This document shows, piece by piece, positions 1 through 13,400 of a stretch of 64,000 bases of DNA. The position numbers were made by a program, and so were the translations under genes. Each line of letters opens with the position of its first letter. The first letter of the stretch is position 1. This stretch comes from Coptis chinensis. Its lineage: Eukaryota > Streptophyta > Magnoliopsida > Ranunculales > Ranunculaceae. The DNA is taken from positions 6,100,501-6,164,500 of the forward strand of contig CM027377.1 in assembly GCA_015680905.1 (NCBI GenBank), read 5' to 3'. The notes beneath the pieces were generated by a model, which was given only the letters and a program-made list of their open reading frames with translations, did not search any database and was not told the DNA's origin.

Positions 1-1715
1 CAGAAGAAAAATATGCCAAGAAGGGAAGTTGGCGTTATGGAATAAGTGGGGGCAATCAGCTTGAAAGCCATAGCTATTGATTTGGAATGGAAAAACATAG
101 AGAGAACTAGACTTCTTGTACTGAATAGTGTATTCAAGAAATTCTCACCAGTCATTACTATAGTAGTTGTGAGTTTAAAATCCATATTCAATGGCCGGTA
201 AGTCGTACTCTTGATTATTTCACACACAAGCAGCCAACTGGAGCTATTGAATGCTATATTAAGAAATAAACCAGTAGCTAGAAGCAAGCCTAGCTAGAAT
301 GTAACTGCTATATTCAAGTATTCAACTATATATGAATAAACATTTCTGTGCCATCTAAAACATGCAGTGGTTTAGTCGTGTAGTGTACCCGTTTTAGGAA
401 CATACATGCATGTATTTGTCAATCGAAGTGATTTAATTTCGTCTATTATTTTTATTGCATAAACGACATCAAAACATCGCAGAGAATGAAAACTATAGGA
501 CTAATATACAATTGGAACAAGTTGGGATCGTGAAACCATTCATTGTGTATTTGTGCTGTATTACTTGTATATATCCTCAAGATAAGGAACCACCTAAGGA
601 GTAAGGACACAATATTTTGGAAACTTCGTCCCAAATGAAATCAAATAATGTCCAACTCGCGCCAGATCTAGCTAGTTGCTTTAATGTAGATTTTTGGACA
701 ACTACTGTACAAGAACTATGTGATCTTATTAACACGTTTATAAATTCCTTTATTTCTTGCGATTTAGCTACATTTGGAAAGGATCGTGATTTTAAAGACT
801 CATATGACCCAGAACGGCAGAACCACTGCCAATAATATAGACGTACATGCATCTGATTCTGAATTTTGGGGGGAAAATTAAAATTGAGCCGTATAGCTTT
901 GACTTGGTAGTGTGGTAGGAGAATGCCGAAAACGCAAGGACCCACTGCATTTTATAGGGTTGGCAGCGCACAGTGGGCATTGGATCTCCCCATTTATTTA
1001 TCTCTAAATGAATTACTTTTCCGGACTCCACGGTCATAAAGTCAAACTTATTTCTGAACAATTGACTGATGATAAGGTACGTTCAATGTAAATAAGTGAA
1101 TATCGTTCAGATAGCTTAGCTGAAGTGTTAAAGAGATGATCACATCTCACAAAATGTTCAACTAAACTCCCAGTCGTTTAAAAGCGGCCAATCTGCAATT
1201 ACATCACTTGCTCAGTAGTGTCATAAAAACATGTATTTTGAGAACTTATGTTCACATGTTGGTAATATTTGGACTTTGGCTTCTTGGAGTAATATCTTAA
1301 TATCAGCAATGCTTCCGATTTTGCTACTTGTTCAAATGATGGTTTCAAACATCGAAAACATTGATGAGTTATTTCATAGGCATATGCTTATAATAATGAC
1401 AATCAGTGGTTATCAGCCTTAAGTCTAGGAGCTCCATCCCTGTTTTTTTTTTTTTTTTTTGGGGGGGGGGGGGGGCGCGGTATTATTTCACAACTACAAG
1501 AGTACAAGGATACCAACATTGGTTGTTTCTACTTAATTCTTACCTACTAATCCTACTATATATCAACAATGAATTGATTTTTGCAATGGTACAAATCTAA
1601 GAAAACATCTTCTTTCTCCTTTCATACGTACATCAGTACATGTCTAATTATAGTACAAAACGAGAATGAAAAAATTGCAAAATTAAACTGATAATTAAAG
1701 TTAGATGCATATTGC
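1..1715. other. No recognisable gene; contains a T18-G15 homopolymer junction
   Basis: No exon chain or known domain was found on either strand. Open frames of 60-120 codons are present (for example 577-945 minus), but none has recognisable motifs or supporting splice structure. At 1443-1475 a run of 18 T is followed directly by 15 G, which is rare in plant DNA and may be a sequencing or gap-filling artefact. The stretch is the 3' flank of the strictosidine synthase-like gene to the right. Confidence 0.6.
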
Positions 1716-3318
1716 TTAATATGAACCAATTAGTAAGTTATTCATAGTTGATTTCGTGAAAATACTAACAAATGGTGTAACTACAGAGCCTAACAAGAAA
1801 TTTCCGTTGTATTCAGCCACTTCACTAACAGATTCCATTTCACCATCGCCATGCAATGCCTCAAGAAGCCTACCTTCCCCATCAATCCGAACCCCTAGAA
1901 TTTCATCTCTATAAGACGGACTTGTTCTTCCGTTGTTCAGAGCCACCCAAAATTCTCCTCTAGCATTCCTCTTAACGTTATCAGGAGCTCCTGGAACTTG
2001 GCTAAAGACTTCAGTTGAATTAGCTCTTGGAACTTTAAGCCAATATCTCAAAACTCGACTCGCACTAGTCTCTGCGATGAGCACAAAATTATTTTCTTTG
2101 CTTAATGCGACGCCATTTGCAAACTTGAGACCTCTCAATAAAACCGACACCTCTCGGCTTTGGGGATCATATTTCATGAATCTTGCTGTGCTATCACCCG
2201 TTAAAGCTACACGCCAATGTTCCCTACACGATTTAATATGTCCATCACCAAGAAACTTGCATGAGAAAAAAATTGGGGAAAAGAATATAGTACGTACATT
2301 ACCTTCTTGTATACTTAGTGCTGCTGTCTGTAAAGTAGACTATGTCGTTCTCCGGGTCAATATCCAAATTATTTGTGAATTTGAAGGTGCCACCTTCTGC
2401 AGTGATAGCAAGTTGAGTCGCTGCCCCGCCACCCCTTCCAACTCGCACGAGCCCAAAATAAGCATCTGCTATGTAGAGCTCACATGTTATCGTGTGGAAT
2501 CGCAACCCCAATGGCCTCCCACATGTAGGTTCAAGTTCTGGATCACTAGAGCCATCACATAATTCCCTTCTTCTGATGAAAATCAAATCAAGTCCCGCCC
2601 ATATATATTCATTGAAATGCACTAACAATATGATATTAACGTTTCTTGGTTTTAAATTTATTAAATATCGTATAACAGTGGCAACGAATATGCCTCAATA
2701 AGATTCCTAGAATTGTAAAGACATTCAATCCACATTTGTTCATCTTCTTTAAAAATTGCGCGTGCTTCTGTTATCCTACATCAGAATCATGAGTTGATTT
2801 TTCTTCCAGCATCGTTAAATGCGTTCCAATGACTTATTTGTTGAGTTCCCTTTCTAGTTTTTTACTTACAAGTGTCATGATATAAGGATAACATTGATAA
2901 TTAGTTTAGTATGAGCACTTAAAAAACATGGTATGGACAAATTTATGAAATCTAAGCATATTGATCAAACGCGAATTAAAATTGTATAACACAGTTGATT
3001 AAGCAACAAGAGTTTGCTAACATGTTACATAAGTAAGATAAAAATGAATTCCCTCCAACCCGTCTGGAGCAGTAAATGCAAATTCACTCCAACCATGCCT
3101 GGCACCTAACCATTTAAGAATCCGACCATCTGAAACACTTGTATATGGACCTTCTCCCCTACAATCGAAATCAAAGCTCTCGGGTCCAACGACTCCAGCT
3201 GGTAGAGGGACTTGATGGTAAGAAGAAGAAGAAGAACTTGGGTATGTCGGATAAGAAACTGCGACGAAGGACTGAACAACAAGACCGAAAAATATCTTAC
3301 TGTAAGAAATGCAACCAT
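1716..3318 (-). CDS. Strictosidine synthase-like (SSL) protein, three exons
   Basis: Exons run from about 3318 to 3060, 2572-2303 and 2223-1716, with fitting donors and acceptors. The protein has a hydrophobic start, a Ser-rich stretch, then the Str_synth beta-propeller region. Motifs seen are CGRPLGL and ELYIADAYFGL (exon 2), and FANGVALS, ETSASRVLRYWL, PGAPDNVKRN and GEFWVALN (exon 3). About 335 residues matches the family. SSL proteins usually lack the catalytic glutamate of true strictosidine synthase and are thought to be secreted or vacuolar hydrolase-like proteins, so an alkaloid role should not be assumed. The start is uncertain. The natural hydrophobic leader from the ATG at 3316-3318 is one frame off from VVQSFVAVSYP. 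Either there is a 1-base indel near 3275-3290, or the reading frame begins at 3451 with an atypical leader. Confidence 0.78.
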
Positions 3319-3451
3319 TGTTTTGGAAATGAAGCACATACCATTTGCTTTTCCAGTAATGACTTGTGAGTAAAACAAAGTTCAGCTCAAACTCTGGGGA
3401 AGTTGTTACGTAACTTTCACCATTTGGACAAATAGCTAGTAAATGTCTCAA

Positions 3452-4499
3452 ACTCTTTCACTTTTTTTTAGTCAGGATCCATACCACGGTCGTCAGCACC
3501 CACCTACATTGTACTGTTGATAGTTACAGCTCGAACGTTGGTTATATGGCGACTCACCAATCCAACCACCAAACCAAAGTATATCTATTTCTACGACCAA
3601 AATAAATGAGACCTTTTCTTGGAAATATTGGTTACTCCTGGAAGTCTAAATGCCTGGAAGTCTACTCCCAACTCCCAAGTGCCCTGTTTAGCCCAGATGC
3701 ATAAGCTAGAGGGTGTAATTTTGCAATTCATTTACTGCTATATATTATTGCAAAATTGAGGGTTGGACAATATCGATAAAAAAATAATTGATGGTTGAGG
3801 AAAGGACTACTTTGACCAAGACACCCAGGGTGCAACTGTTTTGATCCATGTCCATCCTTTCATAATAAGCAACTGAAGGAAAAGGTTCATAGAACATCAA
3901 GGAAATCAGAATGGGAAGTGCAATGAGTAGAATCTGTTGACACAACAAGAATAAAATTGTCTTTCTGTAATCCATTTTCTAATCTATTCAAATTTCTTAT
4001 AAGCACCACCACTGCAGAGACCAATTAACAAAGTACTAAAAATAACATTATATTATTTGGAAGTAAGAATGTGGAAAACAAACTCTAGATTACATTTTGA
4101 CATGTTGTATAACTCCATATATAGTTGATCCACGGTAAATTTAACATGAAAACATCTAATTATTCAAAAAAAAAAATCACCAAAAGTTTTGGTGCGGTTT
4201 TCACTTGCAATCATTTCCTTGGTTTCTTCCCGATTCAACCGAACACCCTAATAGTTTGTTTGGGCTGTTCCAAAAATTCAAGCACAAAATTTTGTAAATC
4301 CACAAGCAATATCACCATGATATTGAAGCGCCATTCTCTCGATCCCTCCCCGGCACCCTAATAACAGGACAGCACAATGTTTGTTCAGATTAATAAAGAT
4401 AGTTGAGGTACATGGCCTGAAGATAAAACTGAAAACAAGAACTAAGCTACAATGAAACAAGCTTACTTTGTTTAAAAAGCTCATAGGGCCAATGTGCGA
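3452..4499. other. Intergenic, no gene seen
   Basis: AT-rich spacer between the 5' side of the SSL gene and the 3' end of the PheRS beta gene. Short open frames at 3745-3975 and 4125-4361 show no domain. It probably contains the SSL promoter and the PheRS beta 3' UTR and terminator. Confidence 0.55.
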
Positions 4500-7400
4500 T
4501 CATTTCTTCAAATCTACAATTAAGTACTCGATGTCAAGTTCCATATACGAGCACGGGAAGTCAATGTCAAAGTTGCTCAAGACCTGAAAGTCAAATTAGG
4601 CAGAACAAAATTGTTTGTCAAATTGCACCCCATATATAAACAGCCAACAACCAGAAGCTACTGAGAATAGGAATAGAATACATTATGACAATATTATATA
4701 ACACGCAAAAAAGGCATAAAACAAGGAGGAAAACAGAGCGTGATTCAGTAAGAAATAATCCCCAAAGCAGCTACCAATTTCTTTCATTTAAATTTCAAGG
4801 TCTGCTACAGCTACAGAAAACATGCCAGAACTCAATCTAAGAAGTTTAAGACTGAAGTCATGCCCCAATCTCAGAAGTTTTTTCAGCTGAAACCTGCTCG
4901 AACTTACTGTTAACCGCAATTTTATTTGAATAAGAGAACATTTCTAGCCCTCTTCCATAGTTCCATCAGAGTTCATGTTTATAACAACGGGATGTGGCTC
5001 AAGTCTTCAGATCCAAACCAATGCTGTGGATCTGGGCCAATTCTAGCAACTTCATAACCTATGTAACATGGCACTTCATATTCGCAAAAAAAAAACGTGC
5101 CAGATACGAAATTGTGTCGGGCACACGGACACATTATGTATACGATTCCAATCTAGGGTCTTTATAAACCCTAAAAGACTGAGAACATATCCATTAACAG
5201 AGTCACAACTCCATGATATGCGACTTGCATAGTCATTTATCTGTAAGGAGGCGCTTTGTAAGGTCTTGAGCCCACGAAATAGTCGTGCAACTAAAAAATA
5301 GTAATTTTCTTTCTACTTAGTTGTATCCCCGTGTCCTACTTCATATAGAGGTATCCCTATCAGAAACTCTGTATTTACCCATGTCAACGTCACTTAGTTG
5401 ATAACAAATAAATTTTATTTAGAAAAGAGAATACTGGACGAAACTAATAGTAAGTTGGTAAATTGTCTTAATAAGATTTGACTTGCCTCTGGATGAACAA
5501 TGCCAAAGCGGCCAACACACTTTCCATTCAAAGTAATGCTACCTTTTCTACCCTGAAGGAACTCAGGATCATCCTCCTTCTACATGGACCAGAATAGTAA
5601 ACAGATTATAATCAAGATCTAAATTTCAGAATGAGTCATACGCAGATATAGAGAACAAATTACTAAAAAGAAACATCCTTACATTTGTTTCTGTTATGTA
5701 ATAGCCAGTACTATCTCCAATAGGTACACAAGGTTTATCCATAATTTCCATGATCCTGAGCACTAGGGTGTGAATTTCCTGGAAAATTGAAATTGAAGAT
5801 TAATTGTTTGTTCTAAGAGAATGGTGCAAAAATAGGTCATGGTTGTGTCTCCTGTTAGTCACAGCAGATCATGGGGGAGCTTAACCAAAAAGGCATTCGC
5901 CAAATATCAATCTTCTCTGTCGAAAGAAAAGCTTAATACAAATGGTAAAAAGTTAAAACTACTCTCTTACAAACCATAAACATCTGTCAACAGTAAAACA
6001 TAATCTTTTTTCGCACAGTTTCTCCAGTACAATGTAATTACAAAATGCATGATCCTTGCTATAGGAACAATCAATGAAATAAAGATACACAGGCACACAC
6101 AGGAAAGACAGGACCTAAAAGACAATTTAGATAAGAAACAGTCATACATATATCCCGTAGGAGTATCAACATGTATTCTTCCAGTTTCTTCTTACACAAA
6201 GGGAAAGGAGCTATCAGTGTATACAAATTTACAAACCTTTAGACCACCACAAGCTAAACTGGATAAAAGGGGGGGATACAAATCAAATACCAGTAAGAGG
6301 TAAAATCCTAACCAACTAAAAATATAACTCACTATAGCTGCTACCAAGATGTGAGTTAGTGTAACATATAGCTTAAATCCATGTACTATGATTACTGGCA
6401 CCCTATTCATAATGTTTGTCCCTCATTACCATTTTTTTTATGATGAGTCCCAACAAACCTTATTGACCAAAAGAACCTCCAAAAACAGAATTTACAAAAA
6501 ATAATCCAGCATAGGCTTCAAAATAATAGAAAAATTAAGAGTGGCGTCACTGTTACTGCAAATCCAAGGTAACCAAAAAAATTGCATGATTGACAGTTCC
6601 CATTATTAAAGGATAAAGTTATACATATAAGCAAATTTATTTATCACAAGGACAAGATGTGGTAACTTCTAGTGACAAAATGAACTCATTCTGATCAAGC
6701 AGGAGATTATCAACAAATACACAAGTACATAACAAGGTGCTAAGAACAAGATTGCATACTAAAATAACACAATGTAGCACTATCATACTCCCAGTCCTTG
6801 GAGATGGCCCACAAGATATATTCTATTCAATGTTATCAAATTTATACCTCAAAACCGGATTTGTCGTCACAATACAATGCCGCCAAATGGCGCCGATTAG
6901 TGGCACCGACATCTTTCATGCCATCCAATAAAACTACATCACCCACTTCAAATATCTGCCACATACAACGACGCAATAGTCAGATAAACTATTCGTATTC
7001 CACAGAAAATGTGTTAAACCAACTGAGAAATGGAAAAGGCTAGAGGAAGCAAATGATTAGCAAATAAAAGCAAGGGGTATCAAAAGAATCATAAAAGAAC
7101 GATATATATGTTTACTGTTGTAAGGTCAGGTTATCTACTTCTTTAAACCATTTGCTTAGAAAGGAAAATAAAGATCCTGAAAGAACAATCAAACGGCGAT
7201 TTATTGATATTGAAGCTTTGCAAGCCAAAGTGAGTGTTCTGCTGAACCTGTCCCAGTCACCAACCAAAAGAATGCAGTTAAGAAATAACTTCTTTTTGTT
7301 TGTGTTCCAGGTCGAAATGTTCAAAGGGCGCATAACAGTACGGCTCCATCACTCCATCAAGTGTGTTGTGTATGTGCATCGAATATTTGATTATGTACAT

Positions 7401-10400
7401 GTGCCTTCTGGAACTGGCTTTTATTAACACAGAGAAGGATCAAGTAGCAAGATATAGAAGCAGTTCCATTTAACATGCACAAATAAGTAGGGCTAAAATA
7501 TAATATATAGCAAACAGACATCTGTATTGATATATAACGACTTGCATGAAGATGGAAGCTTCAAATAAGCAGGAATCAAATGTGTCGGAACATATAAGAA
7601 AGCATGCTCTCAATTGTAACAGAGATTTCCAATACCTTAATAGGCTTTGGATGGTAATTGTTCTCTCGAACAGTTTTCAATAAGCCTGGCATGAGAGTTG
7701 TTCGAGTAACCTGTAAGAGATGCAAGAACCAGACTACTGAGCTTCCAAATTCATAATGCATGGACTAACACAGAATGACCAAGAAAGATGTACTCAAAGT
7801 AGGAACCGAATAAAATGAGCATATACAAATCACCAAAATAAAAAGAATGTCCTTCACCCAATTACTGACTGATATTTATGATTGAAATTGAAGTATAGTA
7901 TATGACAAACTTTTTCGAGCACGCTTCCCATATGTTCCATTGGATCAAAACATTTGGAGTACTGGAAAATGGAAATCATAGAATATTTTTCTTTTTCCTT
8001 CTAAAAAGTAAACCTAATTGTAAACAACTTAAATACAAATCTGAGATCAGCCAAGCATAAACAAAACCGAAAATTAACATTATAGGATGAAGCAGGCGAC
8101 ACAAACTTACTAGGCTAACAATGAGAAAACATATATCTACAACACAACAGGCCCGTTTTACCAGTTAAAAAAACTTATGACCCCCCTCTCCCAGCCTACT
8201 TTAAAAACAATAAGTGTTGAGGAATTTAATGTTAACGTTTTAATCCTTATTCCTTAATAGTTAACACCAATCAAGCTGTCAAACAGATGATTTCTAATAC
8301 GACTGCTATAATACTATCAATTGCGTCTAGACCCAACTTTATAGATCTGGCCCTTTAGGGTCCCGGTCTAATAAGTATCAAATAGGACCTGGATCTACAC
8401 AGATTCAATTTAAATTATCCATTGGCAGCCTGTCGACGATTAGTCTGGGTGTGATTGAATATTGAGAAAAAAGAGATATTGAGTAGGATATAACTTCTCC
8501 TTGGTACAAAAAGGAAAATGGCTCAATAATGAACACACGAGGTGAAAGATCGCTAAAAGCAGTTTACAAGGAACCACCGGCTGTCGGAGTACCACAAGCA
8601 CATTTAGTCAAAATAAAATAAAACACAAGAATATGGAACTTGATTGAAAACGATTTATGCAGTTGAAAAGTAATATTTTCCAGAGTGTTAGATGCAAAAT
8701 GTATCACAGTGAAGTAAAGTTCAATATGCATTTTGAAACACTACCCAATAAAAGTAACAAACCTCAAAATCAGCTGAACGGGGATTACCAATCAGCACCG
8801 CTGTTGACTTGTCATCCTTTCTGTTCAACATGGGGAATATCTCTTTGTATGAGCACAATATCCATGTTAACACCTCAGTAAATCCAGCATGAGCAACCTA
8901 AGACAAAGATTAATAAAATGAAACAAACTTAGTACACCAAAAGGGTGTAAAGCCATTGGCATGATAGGATAAAATGCTATCAGAGAAACGAAAAATCACA
9001 ATTGATGAGTAGACAATAATTAATCAATGTGCATACATTGACTAGTATACCAAATGACAAGCTCATATGGCACTACACAATCACAACATGTAGACACTTT
9101 TAAGTGTCAACAGCATGTGAAGAGTAAAGACTATAGAAACTTGAAAGTCTTGAGCATTGGCAGTAAAAATGATCAACTTTAGTACAACTGTGCGGTTCAC
9201 GTACTCCAGGATAGGCTCCCATCTTGGATATGGTATATGCACTTCCAAAGATGTAGCTGCAGACACACTATGATGACCCATATATTTTTCATGGGCTCAT
9301 GGTAAATAGGTATCCCGGATACTGTTTACCTCTGGATGCCACTCTGAGAACTTCACAATGACAACTTTTCTCCCAAGTCCCAATAACAATCTTGATTCTA
9401 AAACAATGAAGACAACCTATTGACTATTATTAATGCCTAAGTAGGAATTTGGGGTGAGAAAAGAGACCAAATCAGTGGAACAGCAACCGGCATTTCGATA
9501 AACTAGAATGATAAGAAACTAAATAAAAGTAAAGACTAAACTAATATTCATACAAAAATAAAGCAGTAGGTAACCAACAAAATAAAGCTTACAACTAAAA
9601 GAAACTGGATTGTTTATGTAGCCTTAAGTTAGAATGCATGGACGCGCTACAGCGTAAAATTCTTTGTACCTCCAATCTAATGGAATCGCTGATTTGGCTC
9701 AACGTCTGCTGCTTTCCAGAAACTAATCGCGTCGTTCTTGGAATATCATTGAAACCATAGGCAATGGCAAAATCCTTCAAACAAGGTAATAAGTTTAATT
9801 ACTGGAAGTAATTATGAAGTGGACATGATCTGTCAGTATAAAATTAGAACAAATATTTCTTATATTAGTCAGTACCTCTGCCACATCACAAGCTGCAAGA
9901 ATGTCACTTCTAGTAGGAGGTACAGATACATTAATACTGCATTCTTCAGTACTCGACATGGATTGTTTGGCTTGCAATTGCATCTTATTCAACAAACTAA
10001 TAACCTAGAAGAAATGAAAATCAACTATAAAAAACTATCAAAAAACATACGCTTCAAGATCCAGTACCACTATAAACACTTTCTCTCATTAAAGACATAA
10101 AAACACACCTACTACTAATACCCATTTGTAAACTACAGCCCTAATCCACACAAGAACTTGGAACAAATCAATTCAGAACTTGATGTGGATTTAACGGCTC
10201 GCAACTGCATATTTTTCAACAAACTAAATGACAGCCCATAATCCATGAGGGGCCAAATGACACTAAACGCAAGGACCAACCTAAAGGGAAAAATATTGGA
10301 AACGAAAAAACAACCAGACTACCAAGGAATTGAATGGTATGCGGCTGGTCATTCGATGATCCCTGAAGAACATGCAAAAGTGAAAGAGTTTGAAATCTCT

Positions 10401-13400
10401 CTTTTGTGGTAAAAACAGGGAGGAACTTATCAAAGATAAAATATCAAAGAAAGGACTAACAAGCTATATCAATCATGAAAATATTGCAGATGCATTAGCT
10501 CCCTATTAGCCATATTTTAAACGTACTACGTTCATATATACCGGTACTGGATGAATCAAAACCCGACATGTATCAGTGAAATATTACTGAAATTAGGAGA
10601 CTTTTAAGTTTTTTAAACCATGATTAGCACACTTCTCTACTAAAGAAAACTTATAGATAGTGAGAGATGTAACAATACCTGGTTTGCGTCCGCAGAGACA
10701 CCAATTCTACCAGTGATTTTTGATAAAGGAACCTCCATAGTGGAGGCTGATAGATCAGGATAAACAGAAGAGTTTCCGTCAGAGCTGATCACTTCTACCG
10801 ATTCAACCTCAAATTTTCTTTCACAGTACACGGAAAACATGGTTACCTAAGAAACCAAAGCAGATATTTTTTCCATTTGTAAGGACTTAGTATAGATGCT
10901 GCTGGAAATGTATAGTTGACAACCAAACAAGTGCATCAATAATCTCGCAACCCACCATAGTGTTCAGGACAATTTTTGCCTTTGTCAGATCAGTTGCTGT
11001 GCATTCAATGAAAACATTCTTTGTCTCTAGACTGATTGCTGAATGTGCACCATTGATAATTGGGGGCATAGAAAGAACAGTTCTGCAAACAGCATTCACC
11101 TTTTTAAGTCCAACCAAAGAAACTTCATGATTCTTTGACTCAAATAACTAAATGACTATCATTTAAGATAATTATGGTAGAACCTATCAAAATTATCTTC
11201 CAACTATCATATGAAATAAATGAAAGAACATGGTATACTAAATAATATAGCTCAACTATAATTCTATAGTAGGAAACAAGAACGTAAACTGAAGGTACGA
11301 TGGCAATTGTACCTGTTGTGATCATATATGACTGGAAAAACTGGAGAATTCTCAATTATGTGCAAGAACTTCTTCAATTTTACATCCGACTGAAGGGGAA
11401 AAGAAGGTTTTTAAGCAATCAATATGAGCGTCATTTATTTTTCAAAAATATATATATATTTTTATATAAATATATATATATATATATATAGCATCCAACA
11501 ATTGTGATAATAGAAAACATTTAGTAATTTCATAACACATTAAAGACTCACTTCATAGAATTTCATGAGTTCATCCGCTCTGAAGCTGTTGGCCTACAAA
11601 AACAACCAGGTTACAAGAGGGTAATTTGGCCCACAATATGCCCAATAGCAATCTAAGTACAGTACAATAGATGTAAAACCAATATGGAATTTGCAGATAG
11701 GCACATAGCACAATGAGGAGAAAGTGGAGTCATAACTTTATATAAACTGTTTGACAACTGACCGACTTATACCATACACATATCAAATAGTAAAAGTGAC
11801 TCAATGAAAAATAGTAAAAGTGACTCAATCAAATAGTAAAAGCACTTAAGACTTTAATATAGAAAAATAGAAATAGAAAGGAATCCAGATGACATAGTTA
11901 TCATATAAATATTACTTAAGAAAATCTAAACCACCAGATGGTTCATTATTTATTAGCAACAGATTCAACTGATAAGCAAACATAAAATGGCACCAAAAAC
12001 CAAAACCATTCAAGTCTTCAGTTTAATAAGTGTCTCATCCATAACAAAATTGTACTCTTTGGTGTTCATTTTTTCTCTCTTATTATTATCCCAAAACTTT
12101 GACTACCATTGTCATTTTTTATGTATCCTTCCCCTTCCAATTGCAGTTTCCTCAATATCATGACCTAGTAAAATATAGATGAATAAAGAGAAGAATACCA
12201 AAAGGGTACTCAAGTTTCTTTTAGGTAAGAATTTCACATGATTAATCAACTGTTACATAACAATGTTTCCATATATTGTTTCGTCTTCCCAGACTATTAT
12301 ATTTAAAACATGGAATCCTGAACTTTTTCAGTAAACATATAGGAAAATGAAAATAAAGCATGGAAGCCCATACTCTTAATGACATTAAGACCACCAAGTC
12401 TATTTGAGTAATATTTGTTGTTGATAAATAGTAAAATAATAGGAAGAAAAAAAAAAAAAAAAATTGTGAAATCTGTTCTAGACAAACCCCAATCAACTAT
12501 TACTAGGAGAATAGTTGCATGAGCTAGATAAGAGACTTAGTTTAACCTTTGAGCAATCAAGAAATAATAATCATTTTTAGGGCCTGAAAACAATCATTTC
12601 TAAAGAAAGAGAAAGGGCTCATAATATTATCAAAATGTGTACCTGTTTCAGTGGCACAAAATTTATCTCTGTGGGTGGAAGGGCCTGTAAATAAATAAAC
12701 ACAACATTTAAGTAGAATGCAGGAGAATTATAGTCATCAAGACATGTGCTAAGTGATATGATACTCTTACAAACATATACCACCAATCATAAAATCTAGT
12801 CAGAGAAGTATAAGGGCATTTATACTGTAGAAGAAAATTCCCTTTATGCATGTATGACTAAGCAGCTATCTGGCATCCTTGGAACTTAAAGCCACAAATA
12901 AGCTAATTATCAGTTCACGTGTTACTGTTAGTATATGGATTGAGTGATCTCCCCTCCCCCCCTAATTTCCAACCCAGGAACCCCCCATGTAAGAGCTTGA
13001 AATCAAGACCACTTGGAAGAACCTAGAAGCATCCAATGATTTCAGCTTATATTCACTCATCAACCACGGATTGTGAAAAGTCCGGGTGGACCATGATTTG
13101 CAGAGAAGTCTCCTCAAGTCCCATATTCACTTTTTGCAACGATTGTTTCTATACTTGTTTGTGACTGGTGATAAGAAATAAAAATATAATTCCAGTTTTA
13201 ATATATGATTGTTATCCCGGCAATAATTTGAATGAGTAACTTTTAGGATCTCTATATATACAAATGAGAAGAAAATAACGAACAATACACATCCAAATAC
13301 ATACTAAAACTGGGAGTTCTGAACAAAAAAAATAAAAGACAAAAGAATTATAATCTACCTCATAAGTGAAAGGGCCCTCTATCTTATCCAAATCATGAGT

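Noticed and set aside
577..945. 122-codon minus-strand frame near the left edge, and overlapping frames at 617-835 and 792-1061
   Set aside because: No known domain, no splice support, and three overlapping frames compete. Nothing beyond length supports coding.
12242..12496. Minus-strand frames with poly-Phe inside a PheRS beta intron
   Set aside because: Arises from a poly-A run; lies within a well-defined intron between exons 12643-12684 and 11552-11593.
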